The notes under the pieces are model-generated. The model was given only the letters and a program-made list of their open reading frames with translations. It had not been told where the DNA came from and made no database searches. A program made the translations under genes and the position numbers. Of a stretch of 64,000 nucleotides of DNA, positions 14,005 through 22,408 are shown in pieces. Origin of the DNA: Ruminococcus sp. (GTDB taxonomy: Bacteria; Bacillota; Clostridia; Lachnospirales; Lachnospiraceae); the NCBI GenBank assembly GCA_020024635.1, contig JAHHTL010000004.1, forward strand, positions 22,058-86,057, in the 5' to 3' direction. Numbering within the stretch: the first letter of the stretch is position 1; each line of letters opens with the position of its first letter.

Positions 14005-16173
14005 ATGAAAAGCAATTTATCATTTGGAAGAGTAACGATTCCAACCGATATGGATGTCGTTCAAGAAACAAAAGAAATTTTAAAAAAATGGGGAGCGGAT
14101 GCAATTCGTGATTGTGATGGAACAGATTTCCCAGAAGAATTAAGAGATGTAGATGCCAAGGTATATTCTACCTATTACACTACACGTAAGGATAACGAGT
14201 GGGCAAAGGCAAACCTTGACGAAGTACAGCAGATGTACATTATGACAGATTTTCATAATGCATCAGAAGAGCGACTGGAAATTCATCTGATGGATCATTT
14301 ATATCCAGATATGCTTCAGGTAAATAATTACGATGATAAAGAGCGTTGGTGGGAAGTTATTGACCGTACAACAGGAGAAGTGGTCCCATATGGTACATGG
14401 CATTATGATGAAGAGTCGGGAAATGTAGTGATTGAACCGACAATATTATTTCACGATTATACAGTAAGTTTTCTTGCTTATATTATGTGGGATCCGGTAC
14501 ATATGTACAATGCTGTCACAAATGGTTGGACCAACTTTGAAAAACAGATTACATTTGATGTAAGACAACCTAAGACACATGCATATTCGATGCAAAGACT
14601 TCGTGATTATCTTGAAACCAACCCTCATGTAGATGTCATTCGTTATACAACATTTTTCCATCAATTTACCCTTATTTTTGATGAACTTGCACGAGAAAAA
14701 TATGTAGACTGGTATGGGTATTCTGCATCTGTTAGTCCATATATACTCGACCAGTTTGAAAAAGAAGTGGGATATAAGTTCCGTCCAGAATTTATTATTG
14801 ACCAAGGATATATGAATAATAATTACAGAATTCCTTCCAAAGAATTTCTTGACTTCCAAAAATTTCAGAGACGAGAAGTTGCAAAGCTTGCCAAAGAAAT
14901 GGTTGATATTACACACGAATATGGAAAAGAAGCCATGATGTTTTTGGGGGATCATTGGATTGGTACTGAGCCGTTCATGGATGAGTTTAAAACAATTGGG
15001 CTAGATGCAGTTGTTGGGAGTGTTGGAAATGGATCTACTCTTCGACTGATCAGTGATATTGATGGAGTGAAATACACGGAAGGCAGATTTCTTCCATATT
15101 TCTTTCCAGATACGTTCCACGAAGGTGGAGATCCGGTAAAAGAAGCAAAATACAATTGGGTGACAGCAAGGCGTGCAATTTTAAGAAGTCCAATCGACAG
15201 AATTGGATATGGCGGATATTTAAAACTTGCATTAGATTTCCCAGAATTTGTAGAATATGTTTCGTCTGTATGCAACGAGTTTAGGGAGCTTTACGAAAAT
15301 ATTAAAGGAACTACACCTTATTGCGTAAAGAAAGTTGCGGTATTAAACTGCTGGGGAAAACAGCGTGCATGGGGAAATCACATGGTTCATCATGCCATTT
15401 ATCACAAACAGAACTATTCTTATGCGGGAATCATAGAAGCATTAAGTGGAGCTCCATTTGATGTAAGATTTATTAGTTTTGATGACATTAGAAAAGATGA
15501 ATCAATTCTCAATGACATCGATGTGATTCTCAATGTCGGTGATGCGGATACAGCATATACAGGTGGAGAAAACTGGATTGACGAAAAAATCATTACCGCC
15601 GTGAAACGTTTTGTTTACGAAGGTGGTGGATTTATTGGGGTAGGAGAACCAACTGCACATCAAAATCAAGGTCGTATTTTCCAACTTTCAGGCGTGCTTG
15701 GAGTTGAAAAAGAAAATGGAATGACTCTTAATAAAGATAAATACAACTGGGAGGAGCACAAACATTTTATCACAGAAGATTGCAATGGTGAGATTGATTT
15801 TGGAGAAGGTAAGAAGAGTATTTACGCCTTAGATGGTACGAAAATTCTATGCCAACGTGATCGAGAAGTGCAACTTGCTGTAAATGAGTTTGGAAAAGGT
15901 AGAAGTGTTTATATCAGTGGGCTTCCATATAGTTTTGAAAATAGTAGATTATTGTATCGATCCGTTATCTGGTCATCAGGGGATGAAGAAAATTTAGAAA
16001 AATGGTTTAGCAGCAATTATAATGTAGAAGTGCATGCGTATGTTGCAAATGGAAAATATTGCGTAGTAAATAACACATATGAACCACAAGATACCGTGGT
16101 ATATAAAGGAGATGGAACCAGTTTTTCTCTTCATCTTGATGCAAATGAAATTATCTGGTATGAAATACAATAA
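14005..16173 (+). CDS. GH112 phosphorylase (galacto-N-biose/lacto-N-biose or galactosyl-rhamnose phosphorylase)
   Basis: Family GH112 enzymes split beta-galactosides such as galacto-N-biose (mucin core 1), lacto-N-biose (milk glycans) or galactosyl-1,4-rhamnose (pectin) with phosphate, giving galactose 1-phosphate. The 722-residue length fits. It is cytoplasmic (no signal peptide) and covers a TIM-barrel region (M-F-L-G-D-H-W-I-G-T-E-P, F-P-D-T-F-H-E-G-G-D-P), a Rossmann-like middle domain and a C-terminal beta domain. The start at 14005 follows AAAGGAGA; an in-frame ATG at 13984 precedes that site. Substrate choice cannot be settled here. No sugar ABC transporter or hexosamine kinase is nearby, unlike bifidobacterial clusters. 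Confidence 0.88.
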   Translation: MKSNLSFGRVTIPTDMDVVQETKEILKKWGADAIRDCDGTDFPEELRDVDAKVYSTYYTTRKDNEWAKANLDEVQQMYIMTDFHNASEERLEIHLMDHLYPDMLQVNNYDDKERWWEVIDRTTGEVVPYGTWHYDEESGNVVIEPTILFHDYTVSFLAYIMWDPVHMYNAVTNGWTNFEKQITFDVRQPKTHAYSMQRLRDYLETNPHVDVIRYTTFFHQFTLIFDELAREKYVDWYGYSASVSPYILDQFEKEVGYKFRPEFIIDQGYMNNNYRIPSKEFLDFQKFQRREVAKLAKEMVDITHEYGKEAMMFLGDHWIGTEPFMDEFKTIGLDAVVGSVGNGSTLRLISDIDGVKYTEGRFLPYFFPDTFHEGGDPVKEAKYNWVTARRAILRSPIDRIGYGGYLKLALDFPEFVEYVSSVCNEFRELYENIKGTTPYCVKKVAVLNCWGKQRAWGNHMVHHAIYHKQNYSYAGIIEALSGAPFDVRFISFDDIRKDESILNDIDVILNVGDADTAYTGGENWIDEKIITAVKRFVYEGGGFIGVGEPTAHQNQGRIFQLSGVLGVEKENGMTLNKDKYNWEEHKHFITEDCNGEIDFGEGKKSIYALDGTKILCQRDREVQLAVNEFGKGRSVYISGLPYSFENSRLLYRSVIWSSGDEENLEKWFSSNYNVEVHAYVANGKYCVVNNTYEPQDTVVYKGDGTSFSLHLDANEIIWYEIQ

Positions 16174-16245
16174 TCCGAGATAAAGTATGATTATAAAAGA
16201 AAGCGGATGTGTTGTAGTCCTAAAATTTCAGAATAAATAAAGTTT

Positions 16246-16276
16246 AAAAAGCACCATTGTAAGATGGTGTTTTTTT
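16246..16276 (+). terminator. Terminator after the GH112 gene
   Basis: GCACCAT and ATGGTGT form a short stem flanked by an A run and seven T. Confidence 0.75.
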
Positions 16277-16338
16277 GTATAAAAAAGAAATTTATTTTAC
16301 AAGATAAAAGATATCATTTATAAATGGGAGGCTATACG

Positions 16339-17835
16339 ATGTTAGAGAAAGTGGATCTTGATAAAAAACTATCCAAGGAAGATTACAAACGAGAAATTAC
16401 AATTTTACAGGAACGATTAGGGGAACTTCAAAGAGAGTGTCAAAAGCTTCAAATTCCAGTGATGATTCTCTTTGAGGGATTTGGTGCATCTGGAAAAGGA
16501 GTTCAAATCGGAAAATTAATACAAAGTTTAGATCCAAGAGGGTTTTGTGTATATACTACAAAAGCAGAAACGAAAGAAGAACGAATGCATCCATTTCTTT
16601 GGAGATTTTGGACAAAAACGCCGGAAAAAGGAAGGATTGCGATTTTTGATGGGAGTTGGTATCGAAAAGTATTAATCGATCGATTTGAGAAAAAAACAAA
16701 AGGAAAAGAAATAAAGACAGCCTATGAATCAATTCGCGCCTTTGAAAAGCAACTTACAGATGATGGATGTGTTTTAATTAAACTTTTGTTAGACATTGAT
16801 AAAAAAGAACAGGAAGTTCGATTAAAGAAACTTCTAAGAGAACAGGAAACAAGTTGGAGAGTAAGTGATTGGGATCTAAAAAGAAATAAACGATACAATG
16901 AATATGCAGAAATGATGGAAGATATGCTTTGCTCTACAGATACGAAGTATGCGCCTTGGTCTATAGTAGAAGCAACTGATCGAAGGTATGCTACAGTTAA
17001 AATTTATCACATTGTTATAACAGTGCTGGAGCAACAAATTGTGCAAAGAGGTTTATCGAAAAATTTGGAAAATCATACAGAAGAAAAACTGGAAAAAGAT
17101 GTGACACAAGAAACTATTTTATCAAAAGTGGATCTGTCATATTCGCTTACAAGGGAAGAATATGAAAAGAAACGAAAAAAATGTCAGAACAAAATACAAG
17201 TTCTTCATGGGGAACTCTATAGAAGGAGGATTCCGGTTATTCTTTGCTTTGAGGGATGGGATGCAGCTGGAAAAGGTGGTGTGATTAAACGTCTAACAGA
17301 AAAAATGGATCCAAGAGGGTTTGTAGTTAATCCGACTTCGGCTCCAAACGATACAGAAAAAGCACACCATTATCTCTGGAGATTTTGGGGTAAAATACCG
17401 AAAGCAGGACATATTGCTATTTTTGACCGGACGTGGTATGGACGTGTGATGGTGGAACGAGTAGAAAGGTTTTGTTCGGAAGAAGAATGGAAAAGAGCGT
17501 ATCAAGAGATCAATGATATGGAAAAAGATTTTGTGAATGCCGGAGCAGTTGTGTTGAAATTCTGGCTTCAGATTGATAAAGATGAACAAGAACGAAGATT
17601 TAAAGACAGGCAGGAAAATCCTTTGAAACAATGGAAAATTACAGAGGAGGACTGGAGGAACCGGCAGAAATGGGAGCAATATGAAAAAGCGGTAGAGGAG
17701 ATGATTTTGAAAACTTCAACCGATTATGCACCATGGATGATTGTGGAGGCAAATAATAAATATTATGCAAGAATAAAGGTGATGGAGGCAGTGATAAAGG
17801 CACTTGAGGAACGATTGGAAAAAGATAAAAAATAA
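16339..17835 (+). CDS. Two-domain polyphosphate kinase 2 (polyphosphate:AMP phosphotransferase type)
   Basis: A 498-residue tandem PPK2. Two-domain PPK2s mostly phosphorylate AMP to ADP from polyphosphate. The C-terminal half has an intact Walker A G-W-D-A-A-G-K-G-G (306-314) and F-D-R-T-W-Y-G-R-V (362-370). The N-terminal half is altered at the matching places: G-F-G-A-S-G-K-G (47-54) lacks the conserved Asp, and F-D-G-S-W-Y-R-K-V (103-111) has Gly for Arg, so it is probably inactive or structural. GGGAGG at 16326-16331 sets the start at 16339 rather than the ATG at 16324. The region 17836-17937 downstream holds the dnaG promoter. Confidence 0.88.
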   Translation: MLEKVDLDKKLSKEDYKREITILQERLGELQRECQKLQIPVMILFEGFGASGKGVQIGKLIQSLDPRGFCVYTTKAETKEERMHPFLWRFWTKTPEKGRIAIFDGSWYRKVLIDRFEKKTKGKEIKTAYESIRAFEKQLTDDGCVLIKLLLDIDKKEQEVRLKKLLREQETSWRVSDWDLKRNKRYNEYAEMMEDMLCSTDTKYAPWSIVEATDRRYATVKIYHIVITVLEQQIVQRGLSKNLENHTEEKLEKDVTQETILSKVDLSYSLTREEYEKKRKKCQNKIQVLHGELYRRRIPVILCFEGWDAAGKGGVIKRLTEKMDPRGFVVNPTSAPNDTEKAHHYLWRFWGKIPKAGHIAIFDRTWYGRVMVERVERFCSEEEWKRAYQEINDMEKDFVNAGAVVLKFWLQIDKDEQERRFKDRQENPLKQWKITEEDWRNRQKWEQYEKAVEEMILKTSTDYAPWMIVEANNKYYARIKVMEAVIKALEERLEKDKK

Positions 17836-17846
17836 TTCAAAAAAAT

Positions 17847-17875
17847 AAAGGAAATTTAAAAGCTTTGTCGAATAT
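17847..17875 (+). promoter_or_regulatory. Sigma-H-type promoter upstream of dnaG-rpoD
   Basis: AAAGGAAAT (17847-17855), an 11-base spacer, and GTCGAATAT (17867-17875) match all positions of the Bacillus sigma-H consensus RNAGGAWWW-N11/12-RNNGAATWW. Transcription would start about 55 bases before dnaG. A further TATAAT at 17908-17913 may belong to a weak sigma-A promoter, but no -35 fits. In Bacillus the sigA operon also has a sigma-H promoter. Confidence 0.6.
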
Positions 17876-17937
17876 AATATATAGGAGATAAATCATTTTA
17901 GTTAGACTATAATTTAAATCAGATAAGGAGGGGAGTT

Positions 17938-19713
17938 ATGTTCTATTCGGAAGACATTGTAGAAGAAGTAAGAGTGAAAAATGACATCGTGGATGTAATC
18001 TCGGGATATGTTCGTTTGCAGAAAAAGGGAAGTTCTTATTTTGGACTTTGTCCGTTTCATAATGAAAAATCCCCTTCTTTTTCAGTAAGCCGAAGCAAGC
18101 AGATGTATTACTGCTTTGGATGTGGTGCCGGCGGGAATGTTTTTACGTTTATCATGGAGTATGAAAATTTTACATTTGTAGAGGCGTTGAAATTTCTTGC
18201 AGATCGAGTAGGAGTTGAGCTGCCGGAAGTGGAATATTCCAAAGAAGCAAAAGAAAAGGCCGATTTAAAAGCATTATTATTAGAAATCAATAAAATTGCT
18301 GCCCAGTATTATTATGTACAACTTAAATCAGAACGAGGGAAAACTGCCGAAAACTATTTAAAACAAAGAGGGCTTACGGAAGAGTTGATCCAAGGATTTG
18401 GGCTTGGTTATTCCAATAAGTATAGCGATGACTTGTTTGTATTTCTAAAAAATCGTGGATACAAAGAAGAGGAAATTCGGCAAGCAGGACTGATTAACAC
18501 GAGTGAAAAAAATGGCGTATATGATAAATTTTGGAACAGAGTCATGTTTCCAATCATGGATGTCAATAACAGAGTGATTGGCTTTGGGGGACGAGTTCTG
18601 GGAGATGGAAAACCAAAGTATTTAAATTCTCCGGAAACGCTCATTTTTGATAAAAGTCAAAATCTTTATGGATTAAACCGTGCACGGACATCGAGAAAAC
18701 CATATTTTTTACTATGTGAAGGGTATATGGATGTGATTTCGTTACATCAGGCAGGGTTTACTAATGCCATTGCTTCTCTTGGCACAGCTCTTACCTCTGG
18801 ACATGCTTCTTTGATCAAAAGGTATGTGCAGGAAGTGTATCTTACATATGATAGTGATGAAGCTGGTACGAAAGCGGCGTTAAGGGCAGTGCCGATTTTA
18901 AAAGAGGCAGGAATTTCAGCTAGAGTTATAAGAATGGATCCCTACAAAGATCCAGATGAATTTATCAAAAATCTGGGGCCGGAGGAATTCGAAAAAAGGA
19001 TCAATGAGGCAAGAAATGGGTTTATGTTTAGTTTAGAAATTTTGTCTCAGAATTATAATATGGATTCGCCGGAGGGAAAAACTACATTTTTTAATGAAGC
19101 TGCAAAAAAATTACTTGAATTTAAAGATGAACTAGAACGAAATAATTATATCGAAGCAGTTGCCAGAACTTATAAGGTAAGTGAAGAAAGCTTAAAAAAA
19201 CTGGTTGCAAAAATGGCTGTTATTCAGGGAATGGCTAAGCCGGTAGAAAGGCCAAAGGCTCCGCCGGGGAGTCAAAAGCAACAAGAGAATGGTATTTGTC
19301 GTTCGCAGAAACTTTTAATTTCTTGGATGATGGACAGTGAAAAACTATTCAACATCATAAAGGAGTATATTACACCAGACGATTTTACGGAATCATTATA
19401 TCGAAAAGTGGCTGGTTTGATTTATGAGCAATATGAGCATGGAGAAGTGAATCCGGCAAAAATTATCAATCATTTTACAACAGAAGAAGAACACCGACAG
19501 GCAGCTTCTTTGTTTCATGAAAAGATAAAACATAAGTCCACAAAAAAAGAACAAGAAGACGCGATCAAAGAAACGATTTTAAGAGTGAAGTCTAATAGCA
19601 TTGATTTTCAAACAAGAAATTTAGAACCAACAGATTTAAAAGGGTTACAGAATCTAATGAATGCTAAACGAGGACTAGAAGACATTAAGAAACTGCATAT
19701 TTCTATTGAATAA
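17938..19713 (+). CDS. dnaG: DNA primase
   Basis: It makes RNA primers at the replication fork. The 591-residue protein has the CHC2 zinc finger (Cys38, His41, Cys59, Cys62), the catalytic core, a Toprim domain with E-G-Y-M-D (261-265) and D-S-D-E-A-G (305-310), and a C-terminal helicase-binding domain. AAGGAGGGG precedes the ATG. rpoD follows 57 bases after the stop, the classic macromolecular-synthesis pair. Confidence 0.97.
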   Translation: MFYSEDIVEEVRVKNDIVDVISGYVRLQKKGSSYFGLCPFHNEKSPSFSVSRSKQMYYCFGCGAGGNVFTFIMEYENFTFVEALKFLADRVGVELPEVEYSKEAKEKADLKALLLEINKIAAQYYYVQLKSERGKTAENYLKQRGLTEELIQGFGLGYSNKYSDDLFVFLKNRGYKEEEIRQAGLINTSEKNGVYDKFWNRVMFPIMDVNNRVIGFGGRVLGDGKPKYLNSPETLIFDKSQNLYGLNRARTSRKPYFLLCEGYMDVISLHQAGFTNAIASLGTALTSGHASLIKRYVQEVYLTYDSDEAGTKAALRAVPILKEAGISARVIRMDPYKDPDEFIKNLGPEEFEKRINEARNGFMFSLEILSQNYNMDSPEGKTTFFNEAAKKLLEFKDELERNNYIEAVARTYKVSEESLKKLVAKMAVIQGMAKPVERPKAPPGSQKQQENGICRSQKLLISWMMDSEKLFNIIKEYITPDDFTESLYRKVAGLIYEQYEHGEVNPAKIINHFTTEEEHRQAASLFHEKIKHKSTKKEQEDAIKETILRVKSNSIDFQTRNLEPTDLKGLQNLMNAKRGLEDIKKLHISIE

Positions 19714-19770
19714 GGATAAAATAAAATAACACAGGCTTATTGATTGGATAAGCATAGGAAGGATGGACAC

Positions 19771-20877
19771 ATGGAAGAAAACGCACAGAAATTTATGGAA
19801 AAACTGAAAGAGCTAGTTGCACTGGGAAAGAAGAAGAAAAGTATTTTGGAAATCCAGGAGATCAATGATTTTTTCAGTGACATAGACTTAAATGCAGAAC
19901 AGATGGAGAAAGTGTTTGAATATTTGGAATCAAACAACATTGATGTACTTCGAATCAACGCAGAGAATGACGATGATGTAGACATTATGATCACAGACGA
20001 AGATGATGTTGATATGGAACACATTGATTTATCGGTACCAGATGGAGTCAGCATTGAAGATCCTGTACGTATGTATTTAAAAGAAATAGGAAAAGTACCG
20101 TTGCTTAGTGCAGAACGTGAAATTGAGCTTGCAAGACGCATGGAGGAAGGAGAAGAAGAGGCAAAGAAAGAATTAGCAGAAGCAAATTTGCGTCTTGTTG
20201 TTAGTATTGCAAAGCGATATGTTGGAAGAGGAATGCTGTTTTTGGACCTCATTCAGGAAGGAAATTTAGGTTTGATCAAAGCAGTAGAAAAATTTGATTA
20301 TCACAAAGGATATAAATTTAGCACGTATGCCACATGGTGGATTCGTCAGGCGATTACAAGAGCAATTGCAGATCAGGCAAGAACCATTCGTATTCCAGTT
20401 CACATGGTGGAAACAATTAATAAACTTATCCGTGTGTCAAGACAACTGCTTCAAGAACTTGGTCGTGAACCATTACCGGAAGAAATTGCAAAAGAATTGG
20501 ATATGCCAGTAGAACGTGTACGTGAAATTCTAAAGATTTCTCAAGAACCGGTTTCCCTAGAAACACCAATTGGGGAGGAAGAAGATAGCCATCTTGGAGA
20601 TTTTATCCAAGATGATAATGTGCCAGTGCCGGCAGAGGCAGCAGCTCAGACATTATTAAAAGAGCAGCTTGATAAAGTGTTAGATACTTTGACAGATAGA
20701 GAACAAAAAGTATTGAGACTTCGTTTCGGAATGAATGATGGACGAGCAAGAACTCTGGAAGAAGTGGGGAAAGAGTTTGATGTAACTCGTGAGCGTATTC
20801 GCCAGATTGAAGCAAAAGCGCTTAGAAAATTACGTCATCCAAGTAGAAGCCGGCAGCTCAAAGATTATTTGGATTAA
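19771..20877 (+). CDS. rpoD: RNA polymerase primary sigma factor (sigma-A/RpoD)
   Basis: The housekeeping sigma factor, 368 residues. An acidic region 1.1 precedes region 2 (D-L-I-Q-E-G-N-L-G-L-I-K-A-V, then Y-K-F-S-T-Y-A-T-W-W-I-R-Q-A), region 3, and region 4.2 (V-T-R-E-R-I-R-Q-I-E-A-K-A-L-R-K-L-R-H-P). Its -10 and -35 recognition segments match the sigma-A promoters in this window. GGAAGGA before ATG 19771 fixes the start; an in-frame TTG at 19744 is less likely. Confidence 0.97.
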   Translation: MEENAQKFMEKLKELVALGKKKKSILEIQEINDFFSDIDLNAEQMEKVFEYLESNNIDVLRINAENDDDVDIMITDEDDVDMEHIDLSVPDGVSIEDPVRMYLKEIGKVPLLSAEREIELARRMEEGEEEAKKELAEANLRLVVSIAKRYVGRGMLFLDLIQEGNLGLIKAVEKFDYHKGYKFSTYATWWIRQAITRAIADQARTIRIPVHMVETINKLIRVSRQLLQELGREPLPEEIAKELDMPVERVREILKISQEPVSLETPIGEEEDSHLGDFIQDDNVPVPAEAAAQTLLKEQLDKVLDTLTDREQKVLRLRFGMNDGRARTLEEVGKEFDVTRERIRQIEAKALRKLRHPSRSRQLKDYLD

Positions 20878-20893
20878 TTGGTGTAGGTGAAAC

Positions 20894-21604
20894 ATGGAAT
20901 TATCAAAAAGAATGCAAGCAGTTGCAGACTTTGTGACTGCAGGATACATAACAGCGGATATAGGTACGGACCATGCCTATATCCCTATTTATCTTATAGA
21001 ACATAAAATCAGTCCAAAAGCATTTGCTATGGATATCAATAAAGGACCACTGTTGCGCGCAAAAGAGCATGTGGCTGCATGCGGATATGAAAAGGAGATT
21101 GACTTAAGACAGTCAGATGGAATGAAAGCATTAAAAGAAGGCGAGGCTCAGACTGTTGTAATGGCAGGAATGGGTGGCGGACTTATTATGAAGATCCTAA
21201 GTGACAGTTGGAAAGTTACATGTAGCTTAAAAGAATGTATTTTGCAGCCACAGTCAGAAATCGCAAAAGTACGAACGTATCTTTTGGAAAAAGGATTTTT
21301 ATTTTTGGAAGAGTCAATGGTGTTGGAAGATGGAAAATTTTATCCAATGATGAAAGTGAAACCGCCATCCTTATCACAACCGTTAACTAAAAGCTGGACA
21401 GACACCCAAATTCGTTATGGAAAACTTTTGTTAGAACAAAAACATCCTGTCTTAAAGTTGTTTCTAGAAAAAGAAATTGGAGTGAAAGAGGAGATTATAA
21501 GTAAATTGCAAAAACAAGGAGGAGCACATGCGGATCAAAGAATGAAGGAACTTTCAACAGAACTGAAATTGGCAAGAGAGGGAATGACATATTATGATTT
21601 GTAA
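20894..21604 (+). CDS. trmK: tRNA (adenine(22)-N(1))-methyltransferase
   Basis: TrmK methylates A22 in the D-loop region of certain tRNAs. The 236-residue protein begins L-S-K-R-M-Q-A-V-A and has the SAM-binding motif A-D-I-G-T-D-H-A-Y-I (21-30) and V-M-A-G-M-G-G-G-L-I. The location rpoD-trmK-nif3 is conserved in Firmicutes. It overlaps the next gene by 11 bases. Confidence 0.9.
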   Translation: MELSKRMQAVADFVTAGYITADIGTDHAYIPIYLIEHKISPKAFAMDINKGPLLRAKEHVAACGYEKEIDLRQSDGMKALKEGEAQTVVMAGMGGGLIMKILSDSWKVTCSLKECILQPQSEIAKVRTYLLEKGFLFLEESMVLEDGKFYPMMKVKPPSLSQPLTKSWTDTQIRYGKLLLEQKHPVLKLFLEKEIGVKEEIISKLQKQGGAHADQRMKELSTELKLAREGMTYYDL

Positions 21605-22376
21605 AGAAATTATAGAAGTAATTGAAAAACGATATCCCAAAAGTGCAGCACTTGGCTTTGATAATGTAGGACTTCAAGCAGGATCTTTAGAAAAAACAGT
21701 AAAGAAAGTTTATTTAGCCTTAGATGCCACGGACGAGGTGATTTCAAATGCCATAGAAGTTGGAGCCGATCTTTTGATTACACATCATCCACTTATTTTT
21801 TCACCATTGAAGTCTGTGACAACTGAGAACTTTATAAGTAGGAGAATTGTGAAGATGATCCAAAATGATATATCCTACTATGCGATGCATACGAATTACG
21901 ATGTGTTGGGATTGTCACAGCTGCTGTCCGAAAAGATTGGACTGCAAGAACCACAGGTGCTTTGGGTAACACAGGAACAAGAAGGAGCTCCCATTGGCAT
22001 TGGAAGGGTTGGAAGGTTGAACAGAGCGGTTTCGTTAGAGGAATGTTGTGGGATTGTAAAGAATAAACTACAATTAAGTTCTGTAAAGGTGTTTGGCGAT
22101 CTACATCATAGAATTGAACGAGTGGCAGTTTCACCTGGATCAGGAAAAGATGCCATTGATTTTGCAATTGAGAAAAAAGCGGATGTGCTTATTACAGGAG
22201 ATATTGGTCATCATGCAGGTCTCGATGCTATGGAACAAGGATTGGATATTATCGATGCTGGACATTACGGAACAGAACATATCTTTGTGCAGGACATGAA
22301 AGATTTTCTGGAAAATAATTTTTCAGAAATTGAAGTGGTTCCAGCACCTATAAAGCATCCATTTCAAATAGTTTGA
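21594..22376 (+). CDS. Nif3-like dinuclear metal centre protein
   Basis: A 260-residue member of the NIF3/YqfO family, toroid-forming proteins with a two-metal site whose biochemical role is uncertain (GTP cyclohydrolase I type 2 annotations are unproven). Metal-binding residues are visible: T-H-H-P (63-66) near the N-terminus and G-D-I-G-H-H-A and A-G-H-Y-G-T-E-H near the C-terminus. It lacks the ~110-residue insert domain seen in Bacillus YqfO. Translationally coupled to trmK. Confidence 0.9.
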   Translation: MICKEIIEVIEKRYPKSAALGFDNVGLQAGSLEKTVKKVYLALDATDEVISNAIEVGADLLITHHPLIFSPLKSVTTENFISRRIVKMIQNDISYYAMHTNYDVLGLSQLLSEKIGLQEPQVLWVTQEQEGAPIGIGRVGRLNRAVSLEECCGIVKNKLQLSSVKVFGDLHHRIERVAVSPGSGKDAIDFAIEKKADVLITGDIGHHAGLDAMEQGLDIIDAGHYGTEHIFVQDMKDFLENNFSEIEVVPAPIKHPFQIV

Positions 22377-22408
22377 TAAAAATTTTAAGACAGACAGGGG
22401 GAAATATT

